Of a DNA stretch of 64,000 nt, positions 11,195-21,160 are shown in pieces. The stretch lies in assembly GCA_963580285.1 (NCBI GenBank), contig OY757025.1, positions 122,594,742-122,658,741 on the forward strand, written 5' to 3'. Below the pieces are notes generated by a model. It was not told the origin of the DNA. It worked only from the letters and a program-made list of their open reading frames with translations, and ran no database searches. Each line of letters begins with the position of its first letter. The stretch's first letter is position 1. The translations under genes were made by a program, and so were the position numbers. The DNA comes from Lucinisca nassula (lineage: Eukaryota > Mollusca > Bivalvia > Lucinida > Lucinidae).

Positions 11195-11459
11195 TAGTAG
11201 TCGCAGATAAGATTGACTTGGCGGGGCTATTCAAGTGTTGTCAATATGTGTCAAAGTCGCTGAGTCCACCAGAAGATTCGGTAGTGCCTTTCGCACGCTT
11301 TCTACAAGCGGACAAAATGGTCATATACGCCGCAGCTATGCTTGTGTTACAGTTGAATTCACACAATCGGGTGACTTGGTTTACCTTTTTGTTAATGGAA
11401 TATTCCTAAGGCAGGTACAAACGATAGCTCCGCCTTGTCAATCTTATCTGCAGCTTCTA
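11195..11459. mobile_element. 265-bp MITE with long terminal inverted repeats and TA duplication
   Basis: The left end TAGTAGTCGCAGATAAGATT and the right end (inverse complement TAGAAGCTGCAGATAAGATT) match except at three positions, and the complementarity continues inward through GGCGG(G/A)GCTAT. TA flanks both sides (11193-11194 and 11460-11461), and the interrupted sequence is seen unbroken in units U2 and U3. A TA target and this length fit a nonautonomous Tc1/mariner-type element. No transposase is encoded; the open frames of 63 and 79 codons are incidental. Confidence 0.8.
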
Positions 11460-12185
11460 TACCTATCTACCTAACTACCGACATTCTTACCTACCTACCT
11501 ATGTACAAACACAACCGTTATACCTACCTACTTACCAACCTACCTTCCTACAATCCATAATATTAACCGACACAACCTACCTACATACCTACGTGTCCAC
11601 CTACCTACCTTTCTTGGTGGATAACTACCTACATACCAACTTTCCTATCTACCTCTCTATTTACCCACCTACAAACCCCTGCATGCCTGCCTGTCTGCCC
11701 GTCCGCCCTATCTACCGGCCCACGCCCATCGGGGCTTCGCGAAATAGAAGGGCTGCATGATGCTTCCACGCAGACCTGAAGCCGACCGCACATGAGTACT
11801 GGTAAACCGCTTGGAAGATCTAAGGCTGCCCGGGCAAAGTGCTGCGAGTCGGACCAATCATGCTTATAAATCCTTTTGGCGACAGGGCTTGAGATGTCAT
11901 TTCATCTCAATGTCGGGCAACAGTCCCACAAAATTGGAAACAACGTCTCCAAAATGTCCTATAAAGTGTTTATGGGGTCATTAAACCTCAAATCAAACGT
12001 AACTACCTACATAACTACCTACCTACCTACCTACCTACCTACCTACCTACCTACAAACCTAACAACCTACCCACACACATACCTATATACAAAAAACGAC
12101 ATTCCTATCTACCTACCAATCTACCTACCTACCTACCTGCCTACATACATACCCACCTACATAATTACCTACCTACAGTAGTGTT
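11460..12185 (+). repeat. U1: CTACC block, SINE-A, CTACC block
   Basis: CTACC repeats flank an uninterrupted SINE-A. U1 lacks the LINE 3' end that splits SINE-A in the left unit, U2 and U3. Confidence 0.7.
11717..11998 (+). mobile_element. SINE-A, full length inside U1
   Basis: It runs from CGGCCCACGCCCATCGGGGC to GGGGTCATTAAACCTCAAAT. It is the only near-complete A copy inside the higher-order units and serves as the reference for the empty LINE site. Confidence 0.8.
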
Positions 12186-13300
12186 ATGCTGTTATAGGCA
12201 GGCAGACAGGGTAGGGCAGGCAAGGCAAAACGATAAGTCAAGACAGACCAGGCAGGCAGAACGGGCACGCAGGCCAGGCAGACAGAACGGGCAGGCAGGC
12301 AGAACGGGCAAGCAGAACGGGAAGTCAGGCAGAACGGGAAGGCAGGTAAACAGGCAGAACGGGCTGGCAGGCAGGCAGGCAGAACGGGCGGGCAGGCAGA
12401 CAGAACGGACAGGCAGTTAGGCAAGCAGAACGGGCAGGCAGGACGAGCAGGCAGGCGGCAGAATTGGCTGGCAGGCAGACAAAACGGGCAGATAGGCGGC
12501 AGGCAGAACGGACAGGCAGACCAGGCAGGCATAACGCGCAGGCAGACAGGCAGAAATGGCAGGCAGGCAGAACGGGCAGGCATGTAGACAGACAGAGCGT
12601 GCATGTCGGCAGGCAGAAGGGCTAGGCAGGCCGGCAGACAGGCAGAAACGGGTAGGCAAATAGAACAGGCAGGCAGGTGGAACATGTAGGCAGGCAAGCA
12701 GAACGGGTAGGCAGACAGGTAAGCAGAACGGGTAGGAAGACAGGCAAGCAGAACAGGTAGGTAGGAAGGCAGGCAGACAGAACCAATAGGCAGGCAGACC
12801 GGCAGGTACGTGTCGGGTAGGTAGGTAAGTAGGTAGGTGTTGGAGTGTAGGTGAGTTTGGGGTAGATAGGTAGGTTTGTAGGTAGTTATGTACGTAGTTA
12901 GATATGTATGTATGTGATAGGTAGGCAGGCAGACAGGTAGGTAGCGAGGGGAGTAGTCGGTGTGTTTTGTGTAGATAGGTGCGTGCGTGTGTGCCTGCCT
13001 GCAGTAGTAATGCTCGGTTTCAGGTAGGTAGGTACCCATCCACCCTATTCAACCTACCTATCTACCTAACTACCAACATTCTTACCTACCTACCTACCCA
13101 CCCGCCATACCTACCAACTTACCTTCCTACAATCCCAAATACTAACCCCCCACAACCTACCTACATACCTACGTGTCCACCCACCTGCCTTTTTCAGGTA
13201 GGTAACTACCTACATATCTACCTCCCTATTTACCTACCTGCTAACCCCTGCATGCCTGCTTCTCTGCCCGCCCGCCCGCCCGCCCTACCTACCGGCCCCC
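12186..13300 (+). repeat. U2: CAGG block, GTAGG block, CTACC block
   Basis: It starts with AGGCAGGCAGACAGGGTAGG, the same start as U3 at 14690. At 12970-13040 lies AATGCTCGGTTTCAGGTAGG, the equivalent of the start of 15900-15930. The 288-codon minus frame is repeat-derived. Confidence 0.75.
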
Positions 13301-13399
13301 GCCCATTTGGGGCTTCACGAAATAGATGGGCTGCATGATGTTTCCACGCAGAGCTGAAACCGACCGCACACGAGTACTGGTAAACAGCTTGGATGATCT
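13300..13399 (+). mobile_element. SINE-A 5' part in U2
   Basis: GGCCCCCGCCCATTTGGGGC to CTTGGATGATCTAAAGTTGC. It is cut by the LINE 3' end at the position where U1 continues uninterrupted. Confidence 0.7.
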
Positions 13400-13655
13400 A
13401 AAGTTGCCAAGGCAAAATATCGGAATCAGAATTGTTACAGTTGGCACGTCAAATGACATTCATACACCAGGACATGTAATATGGGAAGTTAGGTCCTAGC
13501 TCTAACCAAATAGGTACACTTAGTTACACAGTTATCGGCACCTTCAGCTGTCGAAATAATCGAATCGGGATGAGCATTCCAATCTCTAATGGTTCGGGGG
13601 AAGAACTATTATTTGTAAATGTCAGTTCTTGCAGTAAGGGTCTGAAACGCCAATG
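13400..13655 (-). pseudogene. LINE 3' end in U2
   Basis: This is the same element as 6674-6925, in the opposite orientation. Minus-strand words include CTTGCTGCA-type RT end codons and the ATCAGAATTGTTAC tail at its left edge. Its position inside SINE-A matches U3 and the left unit. Confidence 0.7.
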
Positions 13656-14240
13656 AATAGTGATTTCTACCTACCTACCAACCTAGTTGCCTACTTACCT
13701 ACATACCTACATACATACAGTAGTAGTGTACGGGTAGAAGTGGTGCGAGTTGGACCATCTATGCTTATAAATCTTTTGGGCGACCTACGTTCCTTCGTAC
13801 CTTCCTACCTACATACCTACCTACCTACACACATACCTAACTGATTGCCTGCCTGCCACCAACTTACCTACCTACTTATTTGCGTACTTACATGCATACA
13901 GTAGTAGTGTACGGTTTTAGGAAGGTAGGTAGTCAGATAGGTAGGTAAGTAGGCAGGCAGACAGGTAGGCAGGTCTTTAGGGAAGGTAGACAGGCAGGTA
14001 AGTAGGTAGGGAGGTTCAGAAGGTAAGTAGGTAGGCAGGCAGGTAGACAGGCTAGTTGGTAGGTGAGCAGGGAGGTAATTAGTAAGGCAAGTAGGTAGGT
14101 AGGTATGAAGTTAGGTAGGTAGCAAGGTGGGTAGGTAGATTTTAGGTAGGGAGGTGGGTCGCCGGGTTGGTGGGTGGGTGGGCTTGCAGTCGGGCGGGCG
14201 TATCTGACGGGTGGGTAGGTAAGTAGGTAGGTACCCTACC
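13655..14240 (+). repeat. U2: CTACC block, SINE-A fragment, GTAGG block
   Basis: CTACC repeats are followed by the SINE-A piece 13735-13790 (GTGCGAGTTGGACC, CATCTATGCTTATAAATC), then CTACC, then GTAGG with anchor words GTACGGTTTTAGG, GGTCTTTAGGGAAGGTAG and GGTTCAGAAGGTAAG. These anchors recur at 16840-17000 and, inverted, at 6230-6380. Confidence 0.75.
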
Positions 14241-14452
14241 CCTACCCTACCCTAATATCCTAATATCCTAAAACCCTACCCTCTACCCTACCCTACCCTA
14301 CCCTACCCTACCCTACCCTACCCTACCCTACCCTACCCTACCCTACCCTACCCTACCCTACCCTACCCTACCTTACCCTACCCTACCCTACCCTACCCAC
14401 CCTACCCTACCCTACCCACCCTACCCTACCCTACCCTACCCTACCCTACCAC
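14241..14452 (-). repeat. (TAGGG)n telomere-like pentamer array in U2
   Basis: About thirty CCCTA units on the top strand give TAGGG runs on the minus strand, with a few CCCTAATAT and CCCACC variants at the edges. Four or more G runs of three in a row make it a strong candidate for G-quadruplex formation. It differs from canonical metazoan TTAGGG by one T per unit. Confidence 0.85.
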
Positions 14453-14660
14453 ATCGGCCCTTGTCCGTTGGGTATGAAGAATAGATTGGCTGCATGATGT
14501 TTCCACGCAAGGCTGAAACCGACCATACAAGAGTACTCGTAAACCGCTTAGAGGATCTAAATATGTTCTAGAAAGGGTTATCCTTTGGAAGCAAGGAATA
14601 CACTACAAAACTGGAAAACATGGAGTGTACAGTTTTCTGGACCTAGCCATCTACATACTT
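14453..14660 (+). mobile_element. SINE-A 5' half joined to a satellite fragment
   Basis: SINE-A runs from CATCGGCCCTTGTCCGTTGG to GCTTAGAGGATCTAAATATG, followed by about 80 bp of the 260-bp satellite (GAAAGGGTTATCCTTTGGAA). This is the same junction as at 17640, so this part of the outer arm was copied into the array. Confidence 0.75.
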
Positions 14661-16150
14661 ACTTTCCTACAGTAGTAGTATACGGTTAAAGGCAGGCAGA
14701 CAGGGTAGGGCAGGCAAGGCAGAACGGGAAGTCAAGGCAGACCGGGCAGGCAGAACGGACACGCAGGCCAGGGAGACATAACGTGCAGGCAGGCAGAACG
14801 GGCAAGCAGAACGGCAAGTCAGGCAGAACGGGAAGGCAGGCAGGCAGAACGGGCAGGCAGGCAACATAACGGGCAGGCAGGCAAGTAGGCAGAACGGGCA
14901 GGCAGAGCGGGCTGGTAGGCAGGCAGGACGAGCAGGCAGGCAGGCAGGCAGACAGACAGACAGAACGGGCTGTCAGGTAGGCAGAAGGCAGAATTGGCAG
15001 GCAGGAAGGCAGGCCGTCAGGCAGGCAGAACGGACAGTTAGGAAGACAGGCAGAACGGGCAGGCAGGCAGAATGGGCAGGTATGCAGGCAGGCAGAACGG
15101 GAAGGCATACAGGCAGGCAGAACGGGCAGGCGGGTAGACAGACAGAACGGGCTGGCAGGCAGGCAGGCAGGCAGAACGGGCAGGCAGGCAGAACGGGCAT
15201 GCAGGCAGGCGACAGAATTGGCTGGAAGGCAGACAAAACGGGCAGGCAGGCGGCTGGCAGAACGGACAGGCAGACCAGGCAGGCAGAACTGGCAGGCAGA
15301 CAGGCAGAACGGACAGGCTAGCAAACGGGCATGCGTGCAGGCAGGCAGAACGGGCAGGCAGGTAGACAGGCAGAGTGGGCATGTAGGCAGGCAGAACGGT
15401 TAGGCAGGTCGGCAGGCAGGCAGAACGGGTAGGCAGGTCGGCAGGCAGAACAGGTAGGTAGGCAGGCAAGCAGAACGGGTAGGCAGACAGGTAAGAAGAA
15501 CGGGTAGGAAGACAGGCAAGCAGAACGGGTAGGTAGGCAGACAGAGCCAATAGGCAGGCAGGCAGAACGGGTACGCTGGCAGGCAGGCAGAACGGGTAGG
15601 CAGGCAGGCAGTATTGTGGCAGGCAGGTACGTTGGTAGGCGGGCTGGCAGGCAGGTAAGTTGGCAGGCATGCAGACAGGTACGTTGGTAGGCAGGCAGAC
15701 AGGTAGGTTGGTAGACAGACAGGCGGGTACGTTTCGGGTAGGTAGGTGTTGGAGTGTAGGTGAGTTTGGGGTAAATAGGTAGGTAGGTAGTTATGTACGT
15801 AGTTAGATACGTATGTAGGTGATAGGTAGGCAGACTGGCAGGTAGGTAGGGAGGGGAGGGTCGGTGTGTTTTGTGTAGATAGGTGCGTGCCTGCCTGCCT
15901 TCAGTAGTAATGTACGGTTTCAGATAGTTAGGTACCCACCCACCCTATTCAACCTATCTATCTACCTAACTACCGACACTCTTACATACCTACCTACCAA
16001 CCCGCAATACCTACCAACTTACCTTCCTACAATCCCAAATACTAACCCTCACAACCTACCTACATACCTACGTGTCCACCCACCTGCCTTTCCAGGTAGG
16101 TTACTACCTACATACCTACCTTCCTATCTACCTCCCTATTTACCTACTAG
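14661..16150 (+). repeat. U3: CAGG block (14690-15725), GTAGG block and CTACC block
   Basis: This is the longest CAGGCAGAACGGG block. It is followed by GTAGGTGTTGGAGTGTAGG, then ACCCACCCACCCTATTCAAC and CTACC repeats. The open frames are Cys/Leu/Pro/Ala strings produced by repeat periodicity. Confidence 0.8.
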
Positions 16151-16436
16151 TAAACCGTTTGGAAGATCTAAGGCTGCCAAGGCAAAGTATTAGAATCAGA
16201 ATTGTTACTGGTGGCGCGTCAAATGACATTCATACATCAGGACCTGTGATATGGGAAGTTAGTCTCTAGCTCTAACCAAAGAGGTAAACTTAGTTACACA
16301 GTCATCAGCACCTTAAGCTGTCGAAATAATCGAATCGGGATGGGCATTCCAATCTCTAATGGTTCGGGGGAAGAACTATTCTTTATAAATGTCAGTTCTT
16401 GCAGTAAGTGTCTGAAACGCCAATGAATAGTGATTT
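16150..16436 (-). pseudogene. LINE 3' end in U3
   Basis: On the minus strand it reads through ARTDIYKE, a stop, FFPRTIRDWNAHPDSIIS and LVRARD stop, i.e. the C-terminus of a non-LTR retrotransposon ORF2, then a 3' UTR ending near 16180 in ATCAGAATTG (inverted). About 30 bp of SINE-A (GTAAACCGTTTGGAAGATC) lies immediately to its left. Confidence 0.8.
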
Positions 16437-17245
16437 CTACCTACCTACCTACCTACCTACCTACCTACCTACCTACATACATACCTACATACCTACCTAC
16501 CAACCTACCTACCTACTTACCTACATACATACAGTAGTAGTATACGGGTAGAAGTGCTGCGATTCGGACCAGCTGTGTTTATAAATCCTTTGGGCGACAG
16601 GGCTTGGGATGTCATTTCATCTCAATGTCGTGTAAAAGTCCCACAAAATTGGAAGCAATGTCAAAAATGTCTTATAAAGTGTTGATGGGGTCGTTAAACC
16701 TCATATCAAACCTATCTACTTACCTACCTACATACCTTCCTACCTACATACATACCTACCTACATACTACCTACCTGCCTGCCTGCTACCAACCTACCTA
16801 CCTACGTACCTACAAACTCACATACATACAGTAGTAATGTACGGTTTTAGGTAGGTAGGTAGTCAGATAGGTAGGTAAGTAGGCAGGCAGACAGGCAGGC
16901 AGGCAGGCAGGCAGACAGGTACGCAGTTAATTAGATAGGTTGGTAGGGAGGTCTTTAGGGAAGGTAGGCAGGCAGGTAAGTAGGTAGGTAGGTTCAGAAG
17001 GTAAGTAGGTAGGCAGGCAGGTACACAGGCTAGTTGGTAGGTGAGAAGGGAGGAAATTAGTAAAGTAAGCTGGTAGGTAGGTATGAAGTTAAGTAGGTAG
17101 CAAGGTAGGAAGGTAGGTCGATTTTAGGTAGGTAGGTGGGTTGTCGGGTTGGTGGGTGGGTGGGCTTGCAGGCGGGCAGGCGGGACTGACGGGTTGGTAG
17201 GTAGGTAGGTAGGTAGGTAGGTAGGTATTGGAGGGTAGGTGGGTT
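16437..17245 (+). repeat. U3: CTACC block, SINE-A 3' half (16545-16705), CTACC and GTAGG blocks
   Basis: SINE-A resumes at GTGCTGCGATTCGGACC and runs to GTTAAACCTCATATCAAACC. The GTAGG block carries the same anchor words as 13910-14240. Confidence 0.75.
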
Positions 17246-17525
17246 TTGTGTACCCTACCCTACACTACCTACCCTACCCCACCCTACTTCCCACCCCTAC
17301 CCTACCCTACCCCTATCCTACCTATCCGACCCGACCCTACCCTACCCTACCCTACCCTACCCTCCTACCCTACCCTACCCTACTCTACCCTACTCTACCC
17401 TACCCTACCCTACCCTACCCTACCCACCCCTACCGTACCCTACCCCTACCCTACCCTACCCTACCCTACCTACCCTAATATCCCAATACCGGACCCGACC
17501 CGACCCGACCCTACCCTAACCTGTC
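17246..17525 (-). repeat. (TAGGG)n-like array in U3
   Basis: CCCTA repeats with CCCACC, CCCGACC and CTCTACC variants, less regular than the U2 array. The mirror in the left arm is the short GGGTA run at 5985-6040. Frames of 79 and 112 codons are Pro/Tyr/Thr repeat strings. Confidence 0.8.
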
Positions 17526-17528
17526 CTA

Positions 17529-17645
17529 ATACATCGGCCCTTGCCCGTTGGGGCATGAAGAAATAGATTGGCTGCATGCTGTTTCCACGCAGAGCTGAAA
17601 CCGACAGCACAAGAGTACTGGTAAACCGCTTAGAGGATCTAAATA
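17529..17645 (+). mobile_element. SINE-A 5' half, right outer arm
   Basis: ATACATCGGCCCTTGCCCG to CGCTTAGAGGATCTAAATAC, the mirror of 5811-5925. Confidence 0.75.
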
Positions 17646-18565
17646 CGTTCTAGAAAGGGTTATCCTTTGGAAGCAAGGAATACACTACAAAACTGGAAAA
17701 CATGGAGTGTACAGTGTTCCGGACCAGACTAACTAGTTTCGGCCAATTAGGCCTTATCAGTGACCCTCAAATAATTTCAAAATTGCTCAATGGAATCAAT
17801 GATCCCAAAGACCAAAAAAATATAAACTACACTATGGTGTAGGACAGGAAGACTTTTGACGGCCGCCTCACATTCCCGGACACCAGCTGTAGTGACGTGA
17901 AATATGTTCTAGAAAGGGTTATCCTTTGGAAGCAAGGAATACACTACAAAACTGGAAAACTTGGAGTGTACAGGTTTTCTGGGCCAGACTAGCTAGTTTC
18001 GGTCAATTAGGCCTCATCAGTGACCCTCAAATATTTTCAAAATTTCACAATGGAATCAATGATCCCAAAGGACAAGAAAATATTAACTACACTATGGTGT
18101 AGGGCAGGGAGATTTTTACGGCCGCCACACATTCCCAGACACCAGCTGTAGTGACGTTATATATGTTATAGAAAGGGGTATCCTTTGGAAGCAAGGAATA
18201 CACTACAACACTGGAAAAAATGAGTGTACAGGTATTCTGGGCCAGACTAGCTAGTTTCGGTCAGTTATATAGGTCTAATCAGTGACCCTCAAATATTTTC
18301 AAAATTTTACAATGAAATCAATGGTCCCAAAAGGATAAGAAAATATAAACTACAATATGGTGTAGGGCAGGGAGACCTTTTACCGCCGCCCCACATTCCC
18401 AGACACCAGATGCAGTGACGTTAAAGTATGTTCTAGAAAGGGTTATTCTTTGGAAGCAATGAATACACTACAAAACTGAAAAACAACGAGTGTACAGGTT
18501 TTCTGGACAGAATCGCTAGTTTCGGCCAATTAGGCCTCATCAGTGACCCTCAAATATTTTCAACG
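17640..18565 (-). repeat. Satellite of about 260 bp, 3-4 units (right arm)
   Basis: Inverse complement of 4612-5815, with CACTACAAAACTGGAAAAC and AGGCCTCATCAGTGACCCTC repeated. There are fewer units than in the left arm, which accounts for much of the arm length difference. Confidence 0.85.
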
Positions 18566-18649
18566 ACAGGGCTTGAGAAGTAAGGAGTTAGAAATTAGAA
18601 ATTAGAATGTTAGAATGTCAGAAATGTCTTGTGCTAACAGGTATACTCA

Positions 18650-18942
18650 GTACATGTAATAGAACCCCGTCCATCGGGGCTGGGGGAATAGATTGGGCTC
18701 CATGATGTTTTCACGAAGAGCTGAAACCGACCGCACATGGGTACTCATACAGCGCTTAGGAGTGGCAGAGTGGTGCGAGTCGGGCCGTGAATGCATATAA
18801 ACCCTATTGGTCTTTGGGCTGCAGGGCTTTAGATGTAATGTCATCTCAATGTCGGAAAAAATCCACAAAATTGGAAGCAAGGTGTCCAAAATTACCTAAA
18901 TAGTGATGACGGGGACGTTAAACCTCAAATCGAACAATCAAG
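18650..18942 (+). mobile_element. SINE-A, right outer arm
   Basis: CCGTCCATCGGGGCTGGGGG to GACGTTAAACCTCAAATCG, the mirror of 4168-4455. It continues into ACAATCAAGTCTTGGAGAC, also mirrored. Confidence 0.8.
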
Positions 18943-19269
18943 TCTTGGAGACAGACGTCATTATCCATCTGTGGGACTCTTGGTCTTACGGTATATAGAG
19001 TATCTTTCATGAGTGTTCATGCCTTTCATAAAAAGAGTATCTTTGAACCATGTAGCTTACTTCTGCGCATCTGCGAAATCTGCGCACTAGGATAAGATTT
19101 AGTCATTGATGTTCGACGTGAAGATAACAGTAACAGCAGCATTACTGCTACTACTACCAGCAGTAGCAGTAACGCTAATTCAGTCCTTTAAATAAATCTT
19201 GTTTCATTGCGCGCATCTTTTATGAAATGAGCACCCACCCTATATACCGTGAGACCAAGATACCGTTTC

Positions 19270-19436
19270 ACATCGCACTGGTCCGAGTCTGGCTCGGGTC
19301 ACATGTGAGATGCCAAGTTCTGCAACGGAATGTCAGGTGGTTTTGCTCCGGGTACTCCGGTGTTTACCCACCTTCTGAATAAACTTTCGGCTCAATATAC
19401 GTGAAATAATCCTGAAAGGGTCGCTAAACCAAAGCA
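19270..19436 (+). mobile_element. SINE family C, right outer arm
   Basis: GGCTCGGGTCACATGTGAG, CAACGGAATGTCAGGTGG and CCGGGTACTCCGG occur in order, ending CCTGAAAGGGTCGCTAAACC. It mirrors 3701-3860. Confidence 0.65.
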
Positions 19437-19559
19437 AAACCAAGAGACAATTGATGGATAATAACATATATGTGTAAAGCTATTACTTGTACTCGGTATC
19501 GATTGACTACGTCACGCTATTAACCTTCCCGGCATGCTTATGCATCTAAATGATTTTTT

Positions 19560-19870
19560 GTGAATCTAAATGTGTTTTGAAAATTAAACCATTTTTATGC
19601 ATTATAATGAGTTTATATCATTTAAATGATTTTTGTGAATCTAAATGTGTTTTGAAAAATGAAACCGCGTTTATGCAGTTGAATCATTTTATATCATTTA
19701 AATATAAAATTAAACTGAAATAATTTTTCTCAATTTAAATAATTATATAGCATTTAAAATAAAAAGTTTTTACATCTAAAACAAAAACATATTGCACCTA
19801 CATAACGATTTTGCATTCAAATAATTCAATATATCATTTAAATGTATTTTATGCATATAAATTTTATTTA
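19560..19870. repeat. AT-rich diverged tandem repeat, right arm
   Basis: Recurrent ATGATTTTTGTGAATCTAAA and CATTTAAAT words. It mirrors 3185-3580 and has diverged in copy number. Confidence 0.6.
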
Positions 19871-20170
19871 TTGAATTTTGCAACATATCCCACGCCATAA
19901 TAAAACAAGTCGCCGATACATACGGAATTTTTGAAACGAGCCTTCGGTGAAAGAATGACAATTTTAATTCGGATTTTATGTCAGAAGAAATTAAAGAGAA
20001 AACATACCTTGCTGTCACGGACGGCGTTATGACTTTACGCACCAGTGAATGTGTGTTTTACGCGTTTTATCATTTTTATGACACGACTTTCACTAAATAT
20101 TTACATTTCCAGTGAAAGCTATAGAAAACAATGTAGTTCATACTTCCATGAACGCATCGAGTCACATGAT

Positions 20171-20230
20171 TTTCAGTGACGTCAAGTGACGTCAGTATAA
20201 ACCATGGTTCTCTGTTCATGAACAGCAGAA
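20171..20230 (+). promoter_or_regulatory. Promoter-like cluster: two CRE palindromes and a TATA box
   Basis: TGACGTCA occurs at 20177-20184 with one base different (GTGACGTCAAG context) and again at 20187-20194, ten bases apart, followed by TATAAA at 20196-20201. TGACGTCA is the canonical cAMP response element. The one-helical-turn spacing suggests same-face binding. The TATA sits unusually close to the second CRE. No convincing coding exon follows, so this may be chance or a repeat-borne promoter. Confidence 0.4.
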
Positions 20231-20355
20231 AAATAAAATTCATTTCTTAACTATCAGCGACAAATATGTTAAATGATATCCTGATTTTCTCAATGTACAA
20301 AAAATCATCAACAGCAACAAACAAACAAACATATAAACAAAAACAACTACAAGTA

Positions 20356-20388
<33 letters not shown>

Positions 20389-20640
20389 GTAAGGAAAAAG
20401 GTTCATTTTTGCGTGAAACGGTTCGTTATTCAAATCGCTGATTTTTCATATTGTCAGACTGTCTTAGCCAGAAATATGAGCTACGTTCGTAATTGACAGA
20501 CATATTTATTCAAATGCTTCAATAATATAGAAAAGGAACCGGAAACAGAACAATCGTTTTGATTGGAACCGGATATAACTGTCTACCAGTTTGCGAAATA
20601 GTTATGGGCACGCTATTCCGAAGTCTGCCGGAATATCTGC
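20231..20640. other. No gene seen; poly-A tract
   Basis: Contains a homopolymer A run at about 20358-20387. The 76-codon open frame across it is Lys-rich because of that run and has no support. Confidence 0.6.
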
Positions 20641-20769
20641 CGGATTTTCAATATATTGCAGTGTTTCTTTTGTCTTCAGGTTGACTTAAGGGGAATGCGA
20701 ACACCTGGCAGATTTTTCTACCATGTTTCGAAGGGAGACAACTTTCGGGACTTCCTGTTGGCTCTTCTG

Positions 20770-20870
20770 TGAGCCCTGTCCCACTGAAAAAGGGGTCTAC
20801 TGTTAAAGGAAAGAATTTGCTCCTCAGGAGCAAATTCTTTTCTTTAAGAGTTGACCCCTATTGTCATGGG
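20770..20870. repeat. Hairpin, GAATTTGCTCC/GGAGCAAATTC stem
   Basis: AGGGGTCTACTGTTAAAGG and AAGAATTTGCTCC are mirrored by GGAGCAAATTCTT and CTTTAAGAGTTGACCCCT, giving a long imperfect stem. A weak relative (AAAAAGGTCTACTCTTAAAG) lies at 40260-40385. Confidence 0.65.
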
Positions 20871-21146
20871 AGAGAAAAATACTTTTGCAGGAGTTGCCTC
20901 TCCTGAAGGTGTTCCAACTCCCCTGAAATCCGGTAAAAATTAAATTCTGATCATAAATGTCCGGTGGGGTGTGCGCTTGTGGTGCATCATGACATAGATT
21001 CATTGATATCACAAGTATTCTAACAACTGGAATTATTAGACATTCCTCTCTACAGTTAGTAATGAGGGTCATTTCTTTCATGCTTAGTACCCTGTTTTAG
21101 CCCATTGTATACTAGTGAGCTCTTCCATCGCTGTATGTGGCTAATA
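20871..21146. other. No feature recognised
   Basis: Unique-looking AT-rich sequence; the 85-codon minus frame shows no recognisable motif. Confidence 0.5.
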
Positions 21147-21160
21147 CCGCGCTGTTCGGT

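Larger units (their letters stand above)
10297..19899 (-). repeat. Right arm of the giant inverted repeat (three higher-order units plus outer arm)
   Basis: Three units of the same kind as the left unit lie in opposite orientation: U1 about 10297-12185, U2 about 12186-14660, U3 about 14661-17525. The outer arm 17529-19899 mirrors 3105-5926. Each unit runs CAGG block, GTAGG block, CTACC block, SINE-A (with or without the LINE end), CTACC block, and in U2 and U3 a GTAGG block and a CCCTA array. Confidence 0.8.

Noticed and set aside
12173..15724. Further long Cys/Leu/Pro frames on the minus strand
   Set aside because: Same short-repeat artefact in U2 and U3.
17228..17566. Tyr/Pro/Thr-rich frames of 112 and 79 codons
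   Set aside because: Translations of the CCCTA array.
3105..19899. Palindrome as a simple assembly fold-back
   Set aside because: Arms differ by many substitutions, indels and satellite copy number; a fold-back artefact would be identical.
20266..20496. 76-codon frame after the CRE-TATA cluster as its gene
   Set aside because: Lys run from poly-A and no coding character.
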